Below are positions 36,332-45,362 of a DNA stretch of 64,000 nucleotides, in pieces. The notes below the pieces were generated by a model. It searched no databases, was not told where the DNA came from, and saw only the letters and a list, made by a program, of their open reading frames with translations. The DNA comes from Pseudomonas fluorescens. Its GTDB lineage: Bacteria; Pseudomonadota; Gammaproteobacteria; Pseudomonadales; Pseudomonadaceae. A program made the position numbers and the translations under genes. Every line of letters starts with the position of its first letter. Positions within the stretch are counted from its first letter, which is position 1. The stretch covers positions 1 to 64,000 of the forward strand of contig NZ_CABVHU010000005.1 of assembly GCF_902497855.1 (NCBI RefSeq), read 5' to 3'.

Positions 36332-37408
36332 ATGAAACGCAGATACCGTTGGCCGCTGTGGACGCTAGCCGGGCTGGTCGTGCTGCTGATTGCCCTGCAT
36401 TTCGCCCTGCCCTACATGGTGCGCAACTACCTGAACGACAAGCTGGCGGACATGGGCGACTACCGTGGCCAGATCGTCGATGTCGACCTGGCCCTGTGGC
36501 GCGGCGCTTATAAAATCAACGGGCTGAAAATCGTCAAGGTCGACGGCAAGGTGCCGGTGCCCTTCGTCAACGCGCCGCTGATCGACCTCTCCGTCAGCTG
36601 GCACTCGCTCTGGCATGACCACGCAGTGGTGGCCGAGGTGCAGTTCATCAAGCCCGAAGTGAACTTCGTCGACGGCGGCGCCAACAAGCAAAACTCCCAG
36701 ACCGGCCAGGGCACCGACTGGCGGGCGCAACTGGGCAAGCTACTGCCGATCACCCTGAACGAAGTGCGCATCAATGACGGCAAGATCAGCTTTCGAAATT
36801 TCAATTCAAAACCACCCGTCAACATGAACGCCACCCAGGTCGACGCCAGTATCTATAACCTGACCAACGTGGTCGACACCGAAGGAAAACGCGACGCTCG
36901 CTTCGAAGGCAAGGCGATGTTGCTGGGACACGCCCCCTTGGAAACCACCGCCACCTTCGACCCGCTGAGCAATTTCGAAGACTTCGAATTCCGGCTGCGC
37001 GCGAGGAACATCGAACTCAAGCGCATGAACGACTTCGCTTCAGCCTATGGCAAGTTCGATTTCAACGCCGGTCATGGGGATGTGGTGATTGAGGCGCAGG
37101 CCAAAAAGGCAAAATTGACGGGTTACATCAAACCGCTGTTGAAGGATGTGGACGTATTCAATTGGCAGCAGGATGTGGAGAACAAGGACAAAGGGATTTT
37201 CCGTTCCATCTGGGAGGCCATCGTCGGCGGCTCCGAAACGGTATTGAAAAACCAGGGTAAGAATCAGTTTGCAACCCGGGTCGAACTGAGCGGCAACGTG
37301 CATCGGCAAGATATCAGCGCGTTCCAGGCGTTTTTACAGATTTTACGCAATGGTTTCATTCAGGCGTTCAATGCCCGGTATGAACGACCGAAGCCCGATG
37401 CGGGTTAA
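36332..37408 (+). CDS. DUF748/AsmA-like membrane-anchored protein
   Basis: 358 residues. One N-terminal membrane helix (about 8-28) is followed by a periplasmic beta-rich domain: GQIVDVDLALWRGAYKINGL, WHSLWHDHAVVAEVQFIKPEV, NEVRINDGKISFRNF. This is the DUF748 pattern, related to AsmA/TamB-type bridging proteins suspected in envelope lipid traffic; its own role is unknown. The ATG at 36332 starts MKRRYRWPLW; an earlier start only adds ten residues and a poorer leader. Divergent from cysK, 126 bases apart. Confidence 0.8.
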   Translation: MKRRYRWPLWTLAGLVVLLIALHFALPYMVRNYLNDKLADMGDYRGQIVDVDLALWRGAYKINGLKIVKVDGKVPVPFVNAPLIDLSVSWHSLWHDHAVVAEVQFIKPEVNFVDGGANKQNSQTGQGTDWRAQLGKLLPITLNEVRINDGKISFRNFNSKPPVNMNATQVDASIYNLTNVVDTEGKRDARFEGKAMLLGHAPLETTATFDPLSNFEDFEFRLRARNIELKRMNDFASAYGKFDFNAGHGDVVIEAQAKKAKLTGYIKPLLKDVDVFNWQQDVENKDKGIFRSIWEAIVGGSETVLKNQGKNQFATRVELSGNVHRQDISAFQAFLQILRNGFIQAFNARYERPKPDAG

Positions 37409-37905
37409 GATTTGCGCGTGACGGTATATCGACCGGTCTCCTCAGCCGCTCGCGCCGGATCTCGCTGCTGCAGAAAATCCCAGCCCAGACACGCCAGGGC
37501 CCACGACCGCGGCACCGCTTCACGGCCACTGCTGTAGCGGGTGATGCTTCGTGCACTGACGCCCAGCGCCTCGGCCGCCTGATTGAGCGGTAACCCGGTG
37601 CGAGCGCGCCAATCGATAAAAATCCGGGTATTTTCGTCGCAGGCGTTCTGTGCAAGCGCATCCAGGTAGAGCGTGTCCGCGCCAATCTGGATATCCAGTT
37701 CAGGCCACTCGACACTCCAGCCATCATCGCCCAGGGTCGCACCTTCGAAAGCGCCGGACCTCAGCAAGGGCTGCAAGCCTGGATAGGCGCGCAGGTCACG
37801 ACTCAAATCGAGAGTCAGTTGCTGACCGTCGATAAGGGTCAGTGCGAGGCGATAATCCGGCAATGCCTGCACGGCCGACAGCCGCGGTCGTTTCATGGAT
37901 AACAT
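37405..37905 (-). CDS. DUF2442 protein with C-terminal HTH
   Basis: 166 residues. An N-terminal DUF2442-like beta domain (YRLALTLIDGQQLTLDLSRD, WSVEWPELDIQIGADTLYLD) is followed by an XRE-like HTH near 105-135 (LPLNQAAEALGVSARSITRY, SGREAVPRSW). It overlaps the upstream DUF4160 gene by 13 bases. GGAGG lies 10 bases before the ATG at 37905; a second ATG three codons on is possible. DUF4160/DUF2442 genes are often adjacent; a toxin-antitoxin-like role has been suspected for such pairs but is unproven. The HTH makes this the likely repressor of the pair. Confidence 0.75.
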   Translation of the reverse strand: MLSMKRPRLSAVQALPDYRLALTLIDGQQLTLDLSRDLRAYPGLQPLLRSGAFEGATLGDDGWSVEWPELDIQIGADTLYLDALAQNACDENTRIFIDWRARTGLPLNQAAEALGVSARSITRYSSGREAVPRSWALACLGWDFLQQRDPARAAEETGRYTVTRKS

Positions 37906-38123
37906 CGTTTCCAGTCCTCCAGCAATTGCATTTGATGAGCCTTAACCCACTCCAGTGCTTCCTTGATGATCAGCGGCGGCGCCTTGCCCACCATCACTTC
38001 GACGGTTTCCAGGCTCAACATCACATCCAGCCCGCCACCGGTAAGGTGGACATGGGGAGGCGGATGATCCTTCTCGCGCAACTGGATGCGGTACTTATCG
38101 CGAAATCGATATTTAGTAGACAT
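37893..38123 (-). CDS. DUF4160 protein
   Basis: 76 residues from the ATG at 38123 (MSTKYRFRDKYRIQL). The conserved DUF4160 core is present: EKDHPPPHVHL, followed by a MVGKAPPLIIKEALEWVKAHQ-like helix. Function unknown; no membrane or signal segment. An earlier in-frame TTG at 38159 would put the coding start inside a perfect dyad, so the ATG is preferred although no good ribosome site precedes it. First gene of a two-gene unit with the DUF2442/HTH gene. Confidence 0.75.
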   Translation of the reverse strand: MSTKYRFRDKYRIQLREKDHPPPHVHLTGGGLDVMLSLETVEVMVGKAPPLIIKEALEWVKAHQMQLLEDWKRCYP

Positions 38124-38131
38124 GCCGGGCA

Positions 38132-38156
38132 AGCTATCGCCAAAATGGCGATAGCT
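38132..38156. promoter_or_regulatory. Perfect 25-base dyad upstream of the DUF4160/DUF2442 pair
   Basis: Arms AGCTATCGCCA and TGGCGATAGCT are perfect over 11 bp with a 3-base centre. It starts 9 bases before the DUF4160 ATG. Given the HTH in the second gene, an autoregulatory operator is plausible. As RNA it would fold next to the start codon and could limit translation. Confidence 0.6.
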
Positions 38157-38327
38157 CAATACTGGCCCGCCGCCGACACCGAGTCAAGATGTGACGCCCC
38201 ATTCAGAGACTGAATAAGCCGTCTGCGTTCACAGTGGACCGGGCACCGCGTTATAGTCGGGGTACTACAAATTATTGCGCCCCGCCCTGCCTCGTTCAGG
38301 TCGGCGTTAACGTTCGAGGATTAGCAG

Positions 38328-39173
38328 ATGAAGTTCGAAGGCACCCAGGCCTACGTTGCCACCGATGACCTGAAGCTGGCGGTCAACGCCGCCATTACCC
38401 TGGAGCGTCCGCTGCTGGTCAAGGGCGAACCGGGCACCGGCAAGACCATGCTCGCCGAGCAACTGGCCGATTCCTTCGGCGCCAAGCTCATCACCTGGCA
38501 CATCAAGTCCACTACCAAGGCGCATCAGGGCCTGTACGAGTATGACGCGGTCAGCCGCCTGCGCGATTCGCAGCTGGGCACGGAAAGGGTCCACGACGTT
38601 CGCAACTACCTGAAAAAGGGCAAGCTCTGGGAGGCTTTCGAGGCCGAAGAGCGGGTGATCCTGCTGATCGACGAGATCGACAAGGCCGACATCGAGTTCC
38701 CCAACGACCTGCTGCAAGAACTCGACAAGATGGAGTTCTACGTTTACGAGATCGACGAGACCATCAAGGCCAGGAAACGTCCGATCATCATCATTACCTC
38801 CAACAACGAAAAAGAACTGCCGGACGCCTTCCTGCGCCGCTGCTTCTTCCACTACATCGCCTTTCCGGATCGCGTGACGATGCAGCGGATCGTCGACGTG
38901 CATTACCCGAACATCAAGAAAGACCTGGTCAGCGAAGCGCTGGATGTGTTCTTCGACGTGCGCAAGGTGCCGGGCCTGAAGAAAAAGCCGTCGACCTCCG
39001 AACTGGTGGACTGGCTGAAGCTGCTGATGGCCGACAACATCGGCGAAGCGGTGCTGCGCGAGCGCGATCCGACCAAAGCCATTCCGCCGCTGGCCGGTGC
39101 CCTGGTGAAGAACGAACAGGACGTGCAGTTGCTTGAGCGTCTGGCGTTCATGAGCCGTCGCGGCACTCGCTGA
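38328..39173 (+). CDS. MoxR-family AAA+ ATPase
   Basis: 281 residues. Walker A GEPGTGKT near 33-40, Walker B ILLIDEIDKAD near 106-116, sensor ITSNNEKELPDAFLRRC near 150. MoxR ATPases act as chaperone-like modules, usually with a VWA partner encoded next door, for metal insertion or complex assembly. A VWA/CoxE-like gene follows 33 bases later. The client is unknown; nothing else nearby (dehydrogenase, envelope operon) points to one. The upstream 38160-38327 gap carries the promoter. Confidence 0.92.
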   Translation: MKFEGTQAYVATDDLKLAVNAAITLERPLLVKGEPGTGKTMLAEQLADSFGAKLITWHIKSTTKAHQGLYEYDAVSRLRDSQLGTERVHDVRNYLKKGKLWEAFEAEERVILLIDEIDKADIEFPNDLLQELDKMEFYVYEIDETIKARKRPIIIITSNNEKELPDAFLRRCFFHYIAFPDRVTMQRIVDVHYPNIKKDLVSEALDVFFDVRKVPGLKKKPSTSELVDWLKLLMADNIGEAVLRERDPTKAIPPLAGALVKNEQDVQLLERLAFMSRRGTR

Positions 39174-39206
39174 TCCCTCTGTTCAACAAGATAGAGGGCG
39201 ATAGCC

Positions 39207-40385
39207 ATGCTGCTCAACCTGTTCAATGAAATGCGCGCAGCCAAGGTCCCGGTCTCGGTGCGCGAGCTGCTGGACCTGATCAACGCGCTGAAACACCGGG
39301 TGACGTTCGCCGACATGGACGAGTTCTATTACCTGTCCCGGGCGATCCTGGTGAAGGACGAAAAACATTTCGACAAGTTCGACCGGGCGTTCGGTGCCTA
39401 TTTCAATGGCCTGGAGAAACTCGACGACCACCTTCAGGCCTTGATCCCGGAAGACTGGTTGCGCAAGGAATTCGAACGCTCCCTGAGCGATGAAGAGCGC
39501 GCGCAGATCCAGTCCCTCGGCGGCCTGGACAAGTTGATCGAAGAATTCAAGAAACGCCTGGAAGAACAGAAGGAACGCCATGCCGGCGGCAACAAATGGA
39601 TCGGCACCGGCGGCACCAGCCCGTTCGGCTCCGGCGGTTTCAACCCGGAAGGCATTCGGGTCGGCGATGCCGGCAAGCGCCAGGGCAAGGCGGTCAAGGT
39701 CTGGGACCAGCGCGAGTACAAGAACCTCGACGATTCGGTGGAATTGGGCACGCGCAATATCAAGGTCGCTTTGCGTCGGCTGCGCAAATTCGCGCGTCAG
39801 GGTGCGGCGGAAGAGCTGGACATCGATGGCACCATCGACCACACGGCGCGCGATGCCGGGCTGCTGAACATCCAGATGCGGCCGGAGCGGCGCAACACCG
39901 TCAAGCTGTTGCTGCTGTTCGACATCGGCGGTTCGATGGACGCGCATGTGAAGATCTGCGAGGAATTATTCTCGGCCTGCAAGACCGAGTTCAAGCACCT
40001 GGAGTACTTCTACTTCCACAACTTCATTTATGAATCGGTGTGGAAGAACAATATGCGCCGCACTTCCGAGCGCACCTCGACCCAGGATTTGCTGCACAAG
40101 TACGGCGCCGACTACAAAGTGATCTTCATTGGCGACGCCGCCATGGCGCCCTACGAAATCACCCAGGCCGGCGGCAGCGTCGAACACTGGAACGAAGAAG
40201 CCGGTTACCTGTGGATGCAGCGGTTCAAGGAGAAGTACAAGAAGCTCATCTGGATCAACCCGTATCCGAAAGACACCTGGGGCTATACCTCGTCGACCAA
40301 CATTGTGCGGGAATTGATTGACGACCAGATGTATCCGTTGACGTTGCGGGGGCTGGAAGAGGCGATGCGGTTTCTTTCCAAGTAG
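39207..40385 (+). CDS. VWA/CoxE-like protein, MoxR partner
   Basis: 392 residues. An N-terminal helical region, a Gly-rich linker about 125-155 (GGNKWIGTGGTSPFGSGGF), then a VWA-like domain containing the MIDAS DxGxS motif as LLLFDIGGSMDAH near 240, and FIGDAAMAPYE later. It pairs with the MoxR ATPase in one operon (33-base gap). In CO dehydrogenase systems CoxD/CoxE of this kind mature the metal cofactor, but no CO dehydrogenase genes are here, so the client protein is unknown. Confidence 0.9.
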   Translation: MLLNLFNEMRAAKVPVSVRELLDLINALKHRVTFADMDEFYYLSRAILVKDEKHFDKFDRAFGAYFNGLEKLDDHLQALIPEDWLRKEFERSLSDEERAQIQSLGGLDKLIEEFKKRLEEQKERHAGGNKWIGTGGTSPFGSGGFNPEGIRVGDAGKRQGKAVKVWDQREYKNLDDSVELGTRNIKVALRRLRKFARQGAAEELDIDGTIDHTARDAGLLNIQMRPERRNTVKLLLLFDIGGSMDAHVKICEELFSACKTEFKHLEYFYFHNFIYESVWKNNMRRTSERTSTQDLLHKYGADYKVIFIGDAAMAPYEITQAGGSVEHWNEEAGYLWMQRFKEKYKKLIWINPYPKDTWGYTSSTNIVRELIDDQMYPLTLRGLEEAMRFLSK

Positions 40386-40392
40386 AGCGCCG

Positions 40393-40497
40393 ATCATTCC
40401 CACGCTCCCGCGTGGGAATGTCGCCCGGGACGCTCTGCGTCCCCTGTGACGCGGAGCGTCACTGGATGCATTCCCACGCAGAGCGTGGGAACGATCA
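40393..40497. repeat. REPIN, second family
   Basis: GATCATTCCCACGCTCCCGC and a GCGTGGGAACGATC arm flank GACGCTCTGCGTC/GACGCGGAGCGTC. It overlaps the pxpC stop by two or three bases. Confidence 0.85.
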
Positions 40498-41421
40498 ATG
40501 TGAAACAAACCGCCGCAAATATTCGACCTGCTCCCGATGCGCCACCTCCTGCACCACCGGCTTCAATCTCACCTTTGATCCGGGCAAACACTGCGCCAGC
40601 CGCGCCAGCGCCAACGGCGTCAACGCCCCCAACCGCGGATACCCGCCGATGGTCTGCCGATCATTGAGCAGCACGATCGGCTGCCCGTCCGGCGGCACCT
40701 GGACCGCGCCCAGCGGGATGCCTTCGGAAATCATGGGTTTGCCCTGGTACTCCAACGCCGCTCCCAGCAAGCGAATGCCCATGCGATCGGCACGGCTGTC
40801 GAGAGTCCAGACGCTGTTGAACGCGTCGAACAGACTCTGCCCGCTGAACTCACCGATCTGCGCGCCGAGCACCAGGTCCAGCGGTACCGCCAGATCAAGG
40901 TCCGGTCGCCGATCGGCAGGCAACTCCCGCAGCAACATCAGCGAGCTCCCGGAATAACTCAACGAATGCCCCTGGGTCAGCGGGCGCCCCATGCCCTCCA
41001 GACCACCGAGCTCTTCGCGCACCACCGTCGACCGGCTGCCCAGGACCTCGGGGGCGTCGAATCCCCCTGGCGCCGCCAGATAGGCCCGCGCGCCGAGTAA
41101 CGGCTGGGTGAATTGCAGCCGTTGCCCCTTGTGCAACCTGAAACTACGCCACGGCGCCAACGGCTCGCCATCGATTTGCGCCCCCAGATCCGCGCCGCCC
41201 AGAGCCAGCACACAATCCTCCTGCGCCACCACGCTGAAACCGCCGAGGGTAATCTCGATCACCGGCGCATCCAGCCGATTACCCAGCAACCAGTTGGCCC
41301 AGGACATCGATCGCCAATCCAGCGCTCCACCCTGGGTCACGCCCAGATGCCGCACGCCGAAACGGCCAGCGTCCTGCAACAGGCACAGCGGTGTACTCGT
41401 TTCTATCGATAGACGGCTCAT
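40495..41421 (-). CDS. pxpC: 5-oxoprolinase subunit PxpC (biotin-dependent carboxyltransferase-like)
   Basis: 308 residues, family length. Motifs: TPLCLLQDAGRFGVRHLGVTQGGALD at the start (in segments), GGADLGA, YLAAPGGFD and SEGIPLGAVQVPPDGQPIVL. With PxpA and PxpB it cleaves 5-oxoproline (pyroglutamate) to glutamate using ATP in the cytoplasm. Its ATG overlaps the pxpB stop as ATGA. Last gene of the pxpA-pxpB-pxpC unit. Confidence 0.93.
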   Translation of the reverse strand: MSRLSIETSTPLCLLQDAGRFGVRHLGVTQGGALDWRSMSWANWLLGNRLDAPVIEITLGGFSVVAQEDCVLALGGADLGAQIDGEPLAPWRSFRLHKGQRLQFTQPLLGARAYLAAPGGFDAPEVLGSRSTVVREELGGLEGMGRPLTQGHSLSYSGSSLMLLRELPADRRPDLDLAVPLDLVLGAQIGEFSGQSLFDAFNSVWTLDSRADRMGIRLLGAALEYQGKPMISEGIPLGAVQVPPDGQPIVLLNDRQTIGGYPRLGALTPLALARLAQCLPGSKVRLKPVVQEVAHREQVEYLRRFVSH

Positions 41422-42122
41422 GCTTGGGCCTCCAGTGGCGTGTCGTCACCGCCCAGGTTGACGAACTCGTCATGACTGACGGCTTCAAAACGCACGGTGT
41501 CGCCCGGTTGCATCAGGCTGTAGCCGTCGCGCTCGCGGTCGAACAATTTGGCCGGGGTCCGGCCGATCAGGTTCCAGCCACCCGGCGAAACCACGGGGTA
41601 AGCCGCCGTCTGGCGTTCGGCGATGCCGACACTGCCGGCGGCGACCTTTTTACGCGGAGTGTCCAGGCGCGGTGCGGCCAGTGCTTCTTCCACCAGGCCC
41701 ATGAAGGCGAAGCCCGGCGCGAAGCCCAAGGCGAACACCTGATACTCGCGTTCGCTATGGCGGCGGATCACTTCATCGACCGCCAATCCGCTGCGCTGCG
41801 ACAACAGGCTCAGCTCCGGACCGACACTCAAGTCGTACCAGACCGGCAGCACATGGCATTTGCCAGGGGTGCGGGCGTTGGGCGACAGGTCGATCAAGGC
41901 TTCGGCAATCAGCTCCCGGGCCTGGGAAGGACTCAGTGAAGTCAGGTCGTAATGCACCATCAACGTCGTATAGGACGGCACCAGATCGATCAGGTGCCCG
42001 GCGAACGCGGCGCGAAGACTTTCGCTGGCCGCGAGTATCCACGGCATGTTGGCCTCGGCGATCTCATCGAACAGACGCACCATCAGGCAGTCCAGCGCCA
42101 CCACTTCCACGCGCGGCTTCAT
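41418..42122 (-). CDS. pxpB: 5-oxoprolinase subunit PxpB
   Basis: 234 residues. KipI-like fold: [29 protein letters not shown] (in segments), [34 protein letters not shown] and [12 protein letters not shown]. It is the partner of PxpC in 5-oxoprolinase. ATGA overlaps with both neighbours show tight translational coupling. Confidence 0.93.
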   Translation of the reverse strand: MKPRVEVVALDCLMVRLFDEIAEANMPWILAASESLRAAFAGHLIDLVPSYTTLMVHYDLTSLSPSQARELIAEALIDLSPNARTPGKCHVLPVWYDLSVGPELSLLSQRSGLAVDEVIRRHSEREYQVFALGFAPGFAFMGLVEEALAAPRLDTPRKKVAAGSVGIAERQTAAYPVVSPGGWNLIGRTPAKLFDRERDGYSLMQPGDTVRFEAVSHDEFVNLGGDDTPLEAQA

Positions 42123-42871
42123 GACGCACTCTGCTGATCGAGTGCCTGGCGAATACGCCGCACGGCCGCCACCGAACTGGCGTTGTCGCCGTGTACGCAG
42201 AGGGTGTTGGCCTGCAAGTGCAAGGCGCTGCCATCGCTGGCGACAAGATTGCCGCCGCGGGCGATGGTCAGCGCCTGTTCAATGATTGTCTCCGGATCGT
42301 GATGCACGGCGCCGGGCAGTTGTCGCGAGACCAGCATGCCCTTGCTGTCGTAGGCGCGATCGGCGAAAGCTTCGAACCACAGGGTCACGCCGTATTCGTC
42401 GCCAAGCTGCTGCGCGGCGCTGTTGTCACGTGTCGCCATCAACATCAATGGCAGGCTGCGGTCATAGGTCGCCACCGCCTGCAGCACAGCGCGCAGTTGC
42501 GCCGGGTTGGCCATCATGTCGTTGTACATGGCGCCGTGGGGCTTGACGTAGCTCACCCGCCCGCCCTGGGCCCGGCAGATGCCATCGAGGGCACCGATCT
42601 GGTAATGCACAATGTCTTGAAGTTCCTGGGCGGTATAAGCCATGGAACGTCGGCCAAATCCCACCAGGTCCTGATAGGCCGGATGGGCGCCGATCTGTAC
42701 GCCGTTGCCCAGGGCCAGGCTGACGGTCTTGCGCATGATGCTCGGATCGCCGGCGTGAAAGCCGCAGGCGATGTTGGCGCAATCGATGAAGGGCATGACC
42801 TCGGCGTCCAGACCCATGGTCCAGTTGCCGAAGCTCTCGCCGATGTCGCAATTCAATAGCAGGCGGTTCAC
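42119..42871 (-). CDS. pxpA: 5-oxoprolinase subunit PxpA (LamB/YcsF family)
   Basis: 250 residues. Start is the GTG at 42871 (reading [15 protein letters not shown] once initiated), with AGGAG 8 bases before; an earlier GTG abuts that site and cannot be used. Motifs: [38 protein letters not shown] and FADRAYD. It contributes the 5-oxoproline-binding/hydrolysing part. First pxp gene, 76 bases after the MFS transporter stop, probably in one operon. Confidence 0.93.
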   Translation of the reverse strand: MNRLLLNCDIGESFGNWTMGLDAEVMPFIDCANIACGFHAGDPSIMRKTVSLALGNGVQIGAHPAYQDLVGFGRRSMAYTAQELQDIVHYQIGALDGICRAQGGRVSYVKPHGAMYNDMMANPAQLRAVLQAVATYDRSLPLMLMATRDNSAAQQLGDEYGVTLWFEAFADRAYDSKGMLVSRQLPGAVHHDPETIIEQALTIARGGNLVASDGSALHLQANTLCVHGDNASSVAAVRRIRQALDQQSAS

Positions 42872-42947
42872 GGTGAACACTCCTGTAGGTTTTATTCTTT
42901 TATCTTCAGGGCATTTGCCCGCAGATTATCAGTTGCCGGGCATCGGG

Positions 42948-44234
42948 TTATTCGGCTTCGAGTTGCTTGCCACGGGTTTCCGGCAGACTCAAGGCCGCCA
43001 GGATCACCACCCCGTAGGACACTGCCGCAAACGCCCCGATGCCTACGCTCAAAGGCACCTTCTGGCTCAGCAAGCCGATCAGCAGCGGGAACAACGCCGC
43101 CAGCGCCCGGCCGATGTTGTAGCAAAAGCCCTGGCCCGAGCCACGAATCCGCGTTGGGAACAGCTCGGTCAGAAACGCGCCCATGCCGCTGAAAATCCCC
43201 GAGGCAAAGAAACCCAGGGGAAAGCCCAGCCAGAGCATCACGCCGTTACTGACCGGCAGTTGGGTATAGAGCAGCACGATGATGAACGAGCCGACCGCGA
43301 ACAGGATGAAGTTCTTCTTGCGACCGAGGATGTCTGTCAAATACGCGCTGATGACATAACCGACGTAGGAACCGACGATCACCATCGCCAGATAACCGCC
43401 CGTACCCAGTACGCTCAAGCCACGTTCATTCTTCAGAAAAGTCGGCAACCAGGACGTAATCGCGTAGTAACCGCCCAGGGCACCGGTGGTCAGCACCGAA
43501 GCCCGAATCGTGGTGAAGAGGATGCCGGGGGCAAAGATCTCGTAGAACTTCGCCGGGTTGCTCGGCTCCTGTTTCGCCTTGGCTTCACGGTAGATTTCCG
43601 GGTCCTTGACCAAGCGGCGAACGAAGATCACGAAAATCGCCGGCACGATGCCGAGGAGAAACAATGCGCGCCAGGCGTCTTCCGGTGGCAATACCGAGAA
43701 CAGCAGCGCATACAGAATCGCCGTCAGCCCCCAACCCAGTGCCCAGCCCGATTGCACCATGCCCACCGCTTTGCCGCGGTCCTTGGCGCGAATCACTTCA
43801 CCCATCAGCACCGCGCCGGCCGTCCACTCGCCACCGAAACCGAAGCCCATCAAGGTGCGGCTGATCAGCAGTTGCTCGTAGTTCTGGGCGAAGCCGCAGA
43901 GGAAGGTGAAGAAGGCGAACCACAATACGGTCAGTTGCAGGGTGCGCACGCGACCGATGCGATCGGAAAGAATCCCCGCCACCCAACCGCCGATGGCGGA
44001 AGCAATCAGGGTACTGGTGTGGATCAACCCGGCTTCACCGGTGGTGATGCCCCACATGGCAATCAGGGTCGGCACCACGAAGCTGAGCATCTGGGTGTCC
44101 ATGCCGTCCAGGCCATAGCCGATCTTGCAGCTCCAGAAGGTGCGGCGTTCCTGTTTATTGATATTGCGATACCAGTCGAAAGGTCCCGGGCGAGCCGTTG
44201 CTTTCGGAATGGCGGTGGTGTCGGGCGCACTCAT
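42948..44234 (-). CDS. MFS transporter, aromatic acid/sialate-type (AAHS-like)
   Basis: 428 residues, twelve helices. Helix 2-3 loop GILSDRIGRVRTLQL (MFS motif A), FGGEWTAGAVLMGEVI in helix 5 and FPTRIRGSGQGFCYNIGR in the second half are typical of the sugar/aromatic-acid proton symporters. It lies directly upstream of pxpABC on the same strand, so it probably imports 5-oxoproline or a related acid; that is inference. Divergent from the LysR gene at 44395. Confidence 0.88.
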   Translation of the reverse strand: MSAPDTTAIPKATARPGPFDWYRNINKQERRTFWSCKIGYGLDGMDTQMLSFVVPTLIAMWGITTGEAGLIHTSTLIASAIGGWVAGILSDRIGRVRTLQLTVLWFAFFTFLCGFAQNYEQLLISRTLMGFGFGGEWTAGAVLMGEVIRAKDRGKAVGMVQSGWALGWGLTAILYALLFSVLPPEDAWRALFLLGIVPAIFVIFVRRLVKDPEIYREAKAKQEPSNPAKFYEIFAPGILFTTIRASVLTTGALGGYYAITSWLPTFLKNERGLSVLGTGGYLAMVIVGSYVGYVISAYLTDILGRKKNFILFAVGSFIIVLLYTQLPVSNGVMLWLGFPLGFFASGIFSGMGAFLTELFPTRIRGSGQGFCYNIGRALAALFPLLIGLLSQKVPLSVGIGAFAAVSYGVVILAALSLPETRGKQLEAE

Positions 44235-44363
44235 GGCAAATCTCCGCGCTGGTTTTTATTGGTATTGTTCTGAGCCCCGACGACGCCTATCGTGGGAACC
44301 GGATGGCCTGATTCTTGGCGCTTGCCCCCCGCTGCGTCCAACTAATTAAACCCCGCCCTAGAC

Positions 44364-44378
44364 ATAAGAAAACTTTAT
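44364..44378. promoter_or_regulatory. Candidate T-N11-A LysR box in the pxp divergent promoter
   Basis: ATAAGAAAACTTTAT: ATAA and TTAT arms over 15 bases, containing T-N11-A. It is 16 bases before the LysR ATG and 130 bases before the MFS start, a usual place for an autoregulatory site. Based on one copy only. Confidence 0.4.
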
Positions 44379-44394
44379 CCCGCGAGCTGATCCC

Positions 44395-45321
44395 ATGAAC
44401 CTGAAGTTTCTCGAGACCTTTGTCTGGGTCGCCCGACTCAAGAGTTTTCGCCTGACGGCAGACAAGCTCTTCACCACCCAGGCATCGATTTCCAGCCGAA
44501 TCGCGGTGCTCGAAGGCGAGCTCGGCGTGAAGCTGTTCCTGCGCGATTCCCGTGGCGTGAGCCTGACGCCCGAAGGCCTGAAAGTGCTCGACTATGCCGA
44601 GCAGATGATGGACACCATGCAGGCGCTCAAGCAGTCGATCGAGACGCGCTCAAGCAAAGTCGGACGCGTGCGGATCGGCGTGATGGACACGGTGATTCAC
44701 ACGTGGCTGAGCCCGTTGGTGGCACAGATGATGGATCACTATCCGCTGGTGGAGATCGAACTTGTGGCCGATACAGCGCTCAACCTCTGCGATCAGCTGC
44801 AAAAAGGTTTTCTCGATCTGATCCTGCAAACCGACCTGCTGCGCCAGGAAAGTGTGCGCAGCCTGGAGCTGGCCAGTCACCCGATGGGCTGGATCGTTGC
44901 CAGTCATTCGATTTACAACCGCGAGTACTCCGGTATCGTCGACCTGGCTCGCGAGCGGATTATCACCTACTCGAAAAACTCACATCCGCACCAGGACATC
45001 TTGAGCCTGATGCAGGCCAACGGCGTCATGGCGCCACGGCTCAACTGCGTGAACTCGGTGTCGGCGATCACGCGGTTGCTCCGGGATGGCTTCGGTATTG
45101 GCGCGTTGCCGCCGGTGTTGGTGGCCGAGGAACTGGCGCGAGGGGAACTGACCTTGCTGGCCATCGAGCAACGCCCGCCGAATTTGCAGGTGGTGGTGTC
45201 GTGGCGGACCGGGGTGGAGTGGGTCGAGGAGATTGTGGCGTTGTGTCAGCAGGTGTTGGAGGGGTATGCGCGCAAAGTGGGAGAGGGCTACATCATCTTG
45301 AGCAAACCTTCGGTCAGTTAA
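44395..45321 (+). CDS. LysR-family regulator, probably of the MFS-pxpABC operon
   Basis: 308 residues. HTH in 1-60 (MNLKFLETFVWVARLKSFRL, FTTQASISSRIAVLEGELGV), then an effector domain (VGRVRIGVMDTVIHTWLSPL). It is divergent from the MFS-pxpABC unit, the standard arrangement for a regulator controlling its neighbour. Effector probably 5-oxoproline or a related molecule (inference). A simple hairpin repeat follows its stop. Confidence 0.9.
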   Translation: MNLKFLETFVWVARLKSFRLTADKLFTTQASISSRIAVLEGELGVKLFLRDSRGVSLTPEGLKVLDYAEQMMDTMQALKQSIETRSSKVGRVRIGVMDTVIHTWLSPLVAQMMDHYPLVEIELVADTALNLCDQLQKGFLDLILQTDLLRQESVRSLELASHPMGWIVASHSIYNREYSGIVDLARERIITYSKNSHPHQDILSLMQANGVMAPRLNCVNSVSAITRLLRDGFGIGALPPVLVAEELARGELTLLAIEQRPPNLQVVVSWRTGVEWVEEIVALCQQVLEGYARKVGEGYIILSKPSVS

Positions 45322-45325
45322 GAGT

Positions 45326-45356
45326 GATCGTTCCCACGCTCTGCGTGGGAACGATC
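45326..45356. repeat. Single REP hairpin, second family
   Basis: GATCGTTCCCACGC / GCGTGGGAACGATC with a 3-base loop: one REP arm pair without the inner module. It lies between convergent genes and may serve as a terminator. Confidence 0.85.
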
Positions 45357-45362
45357 ATCGGC

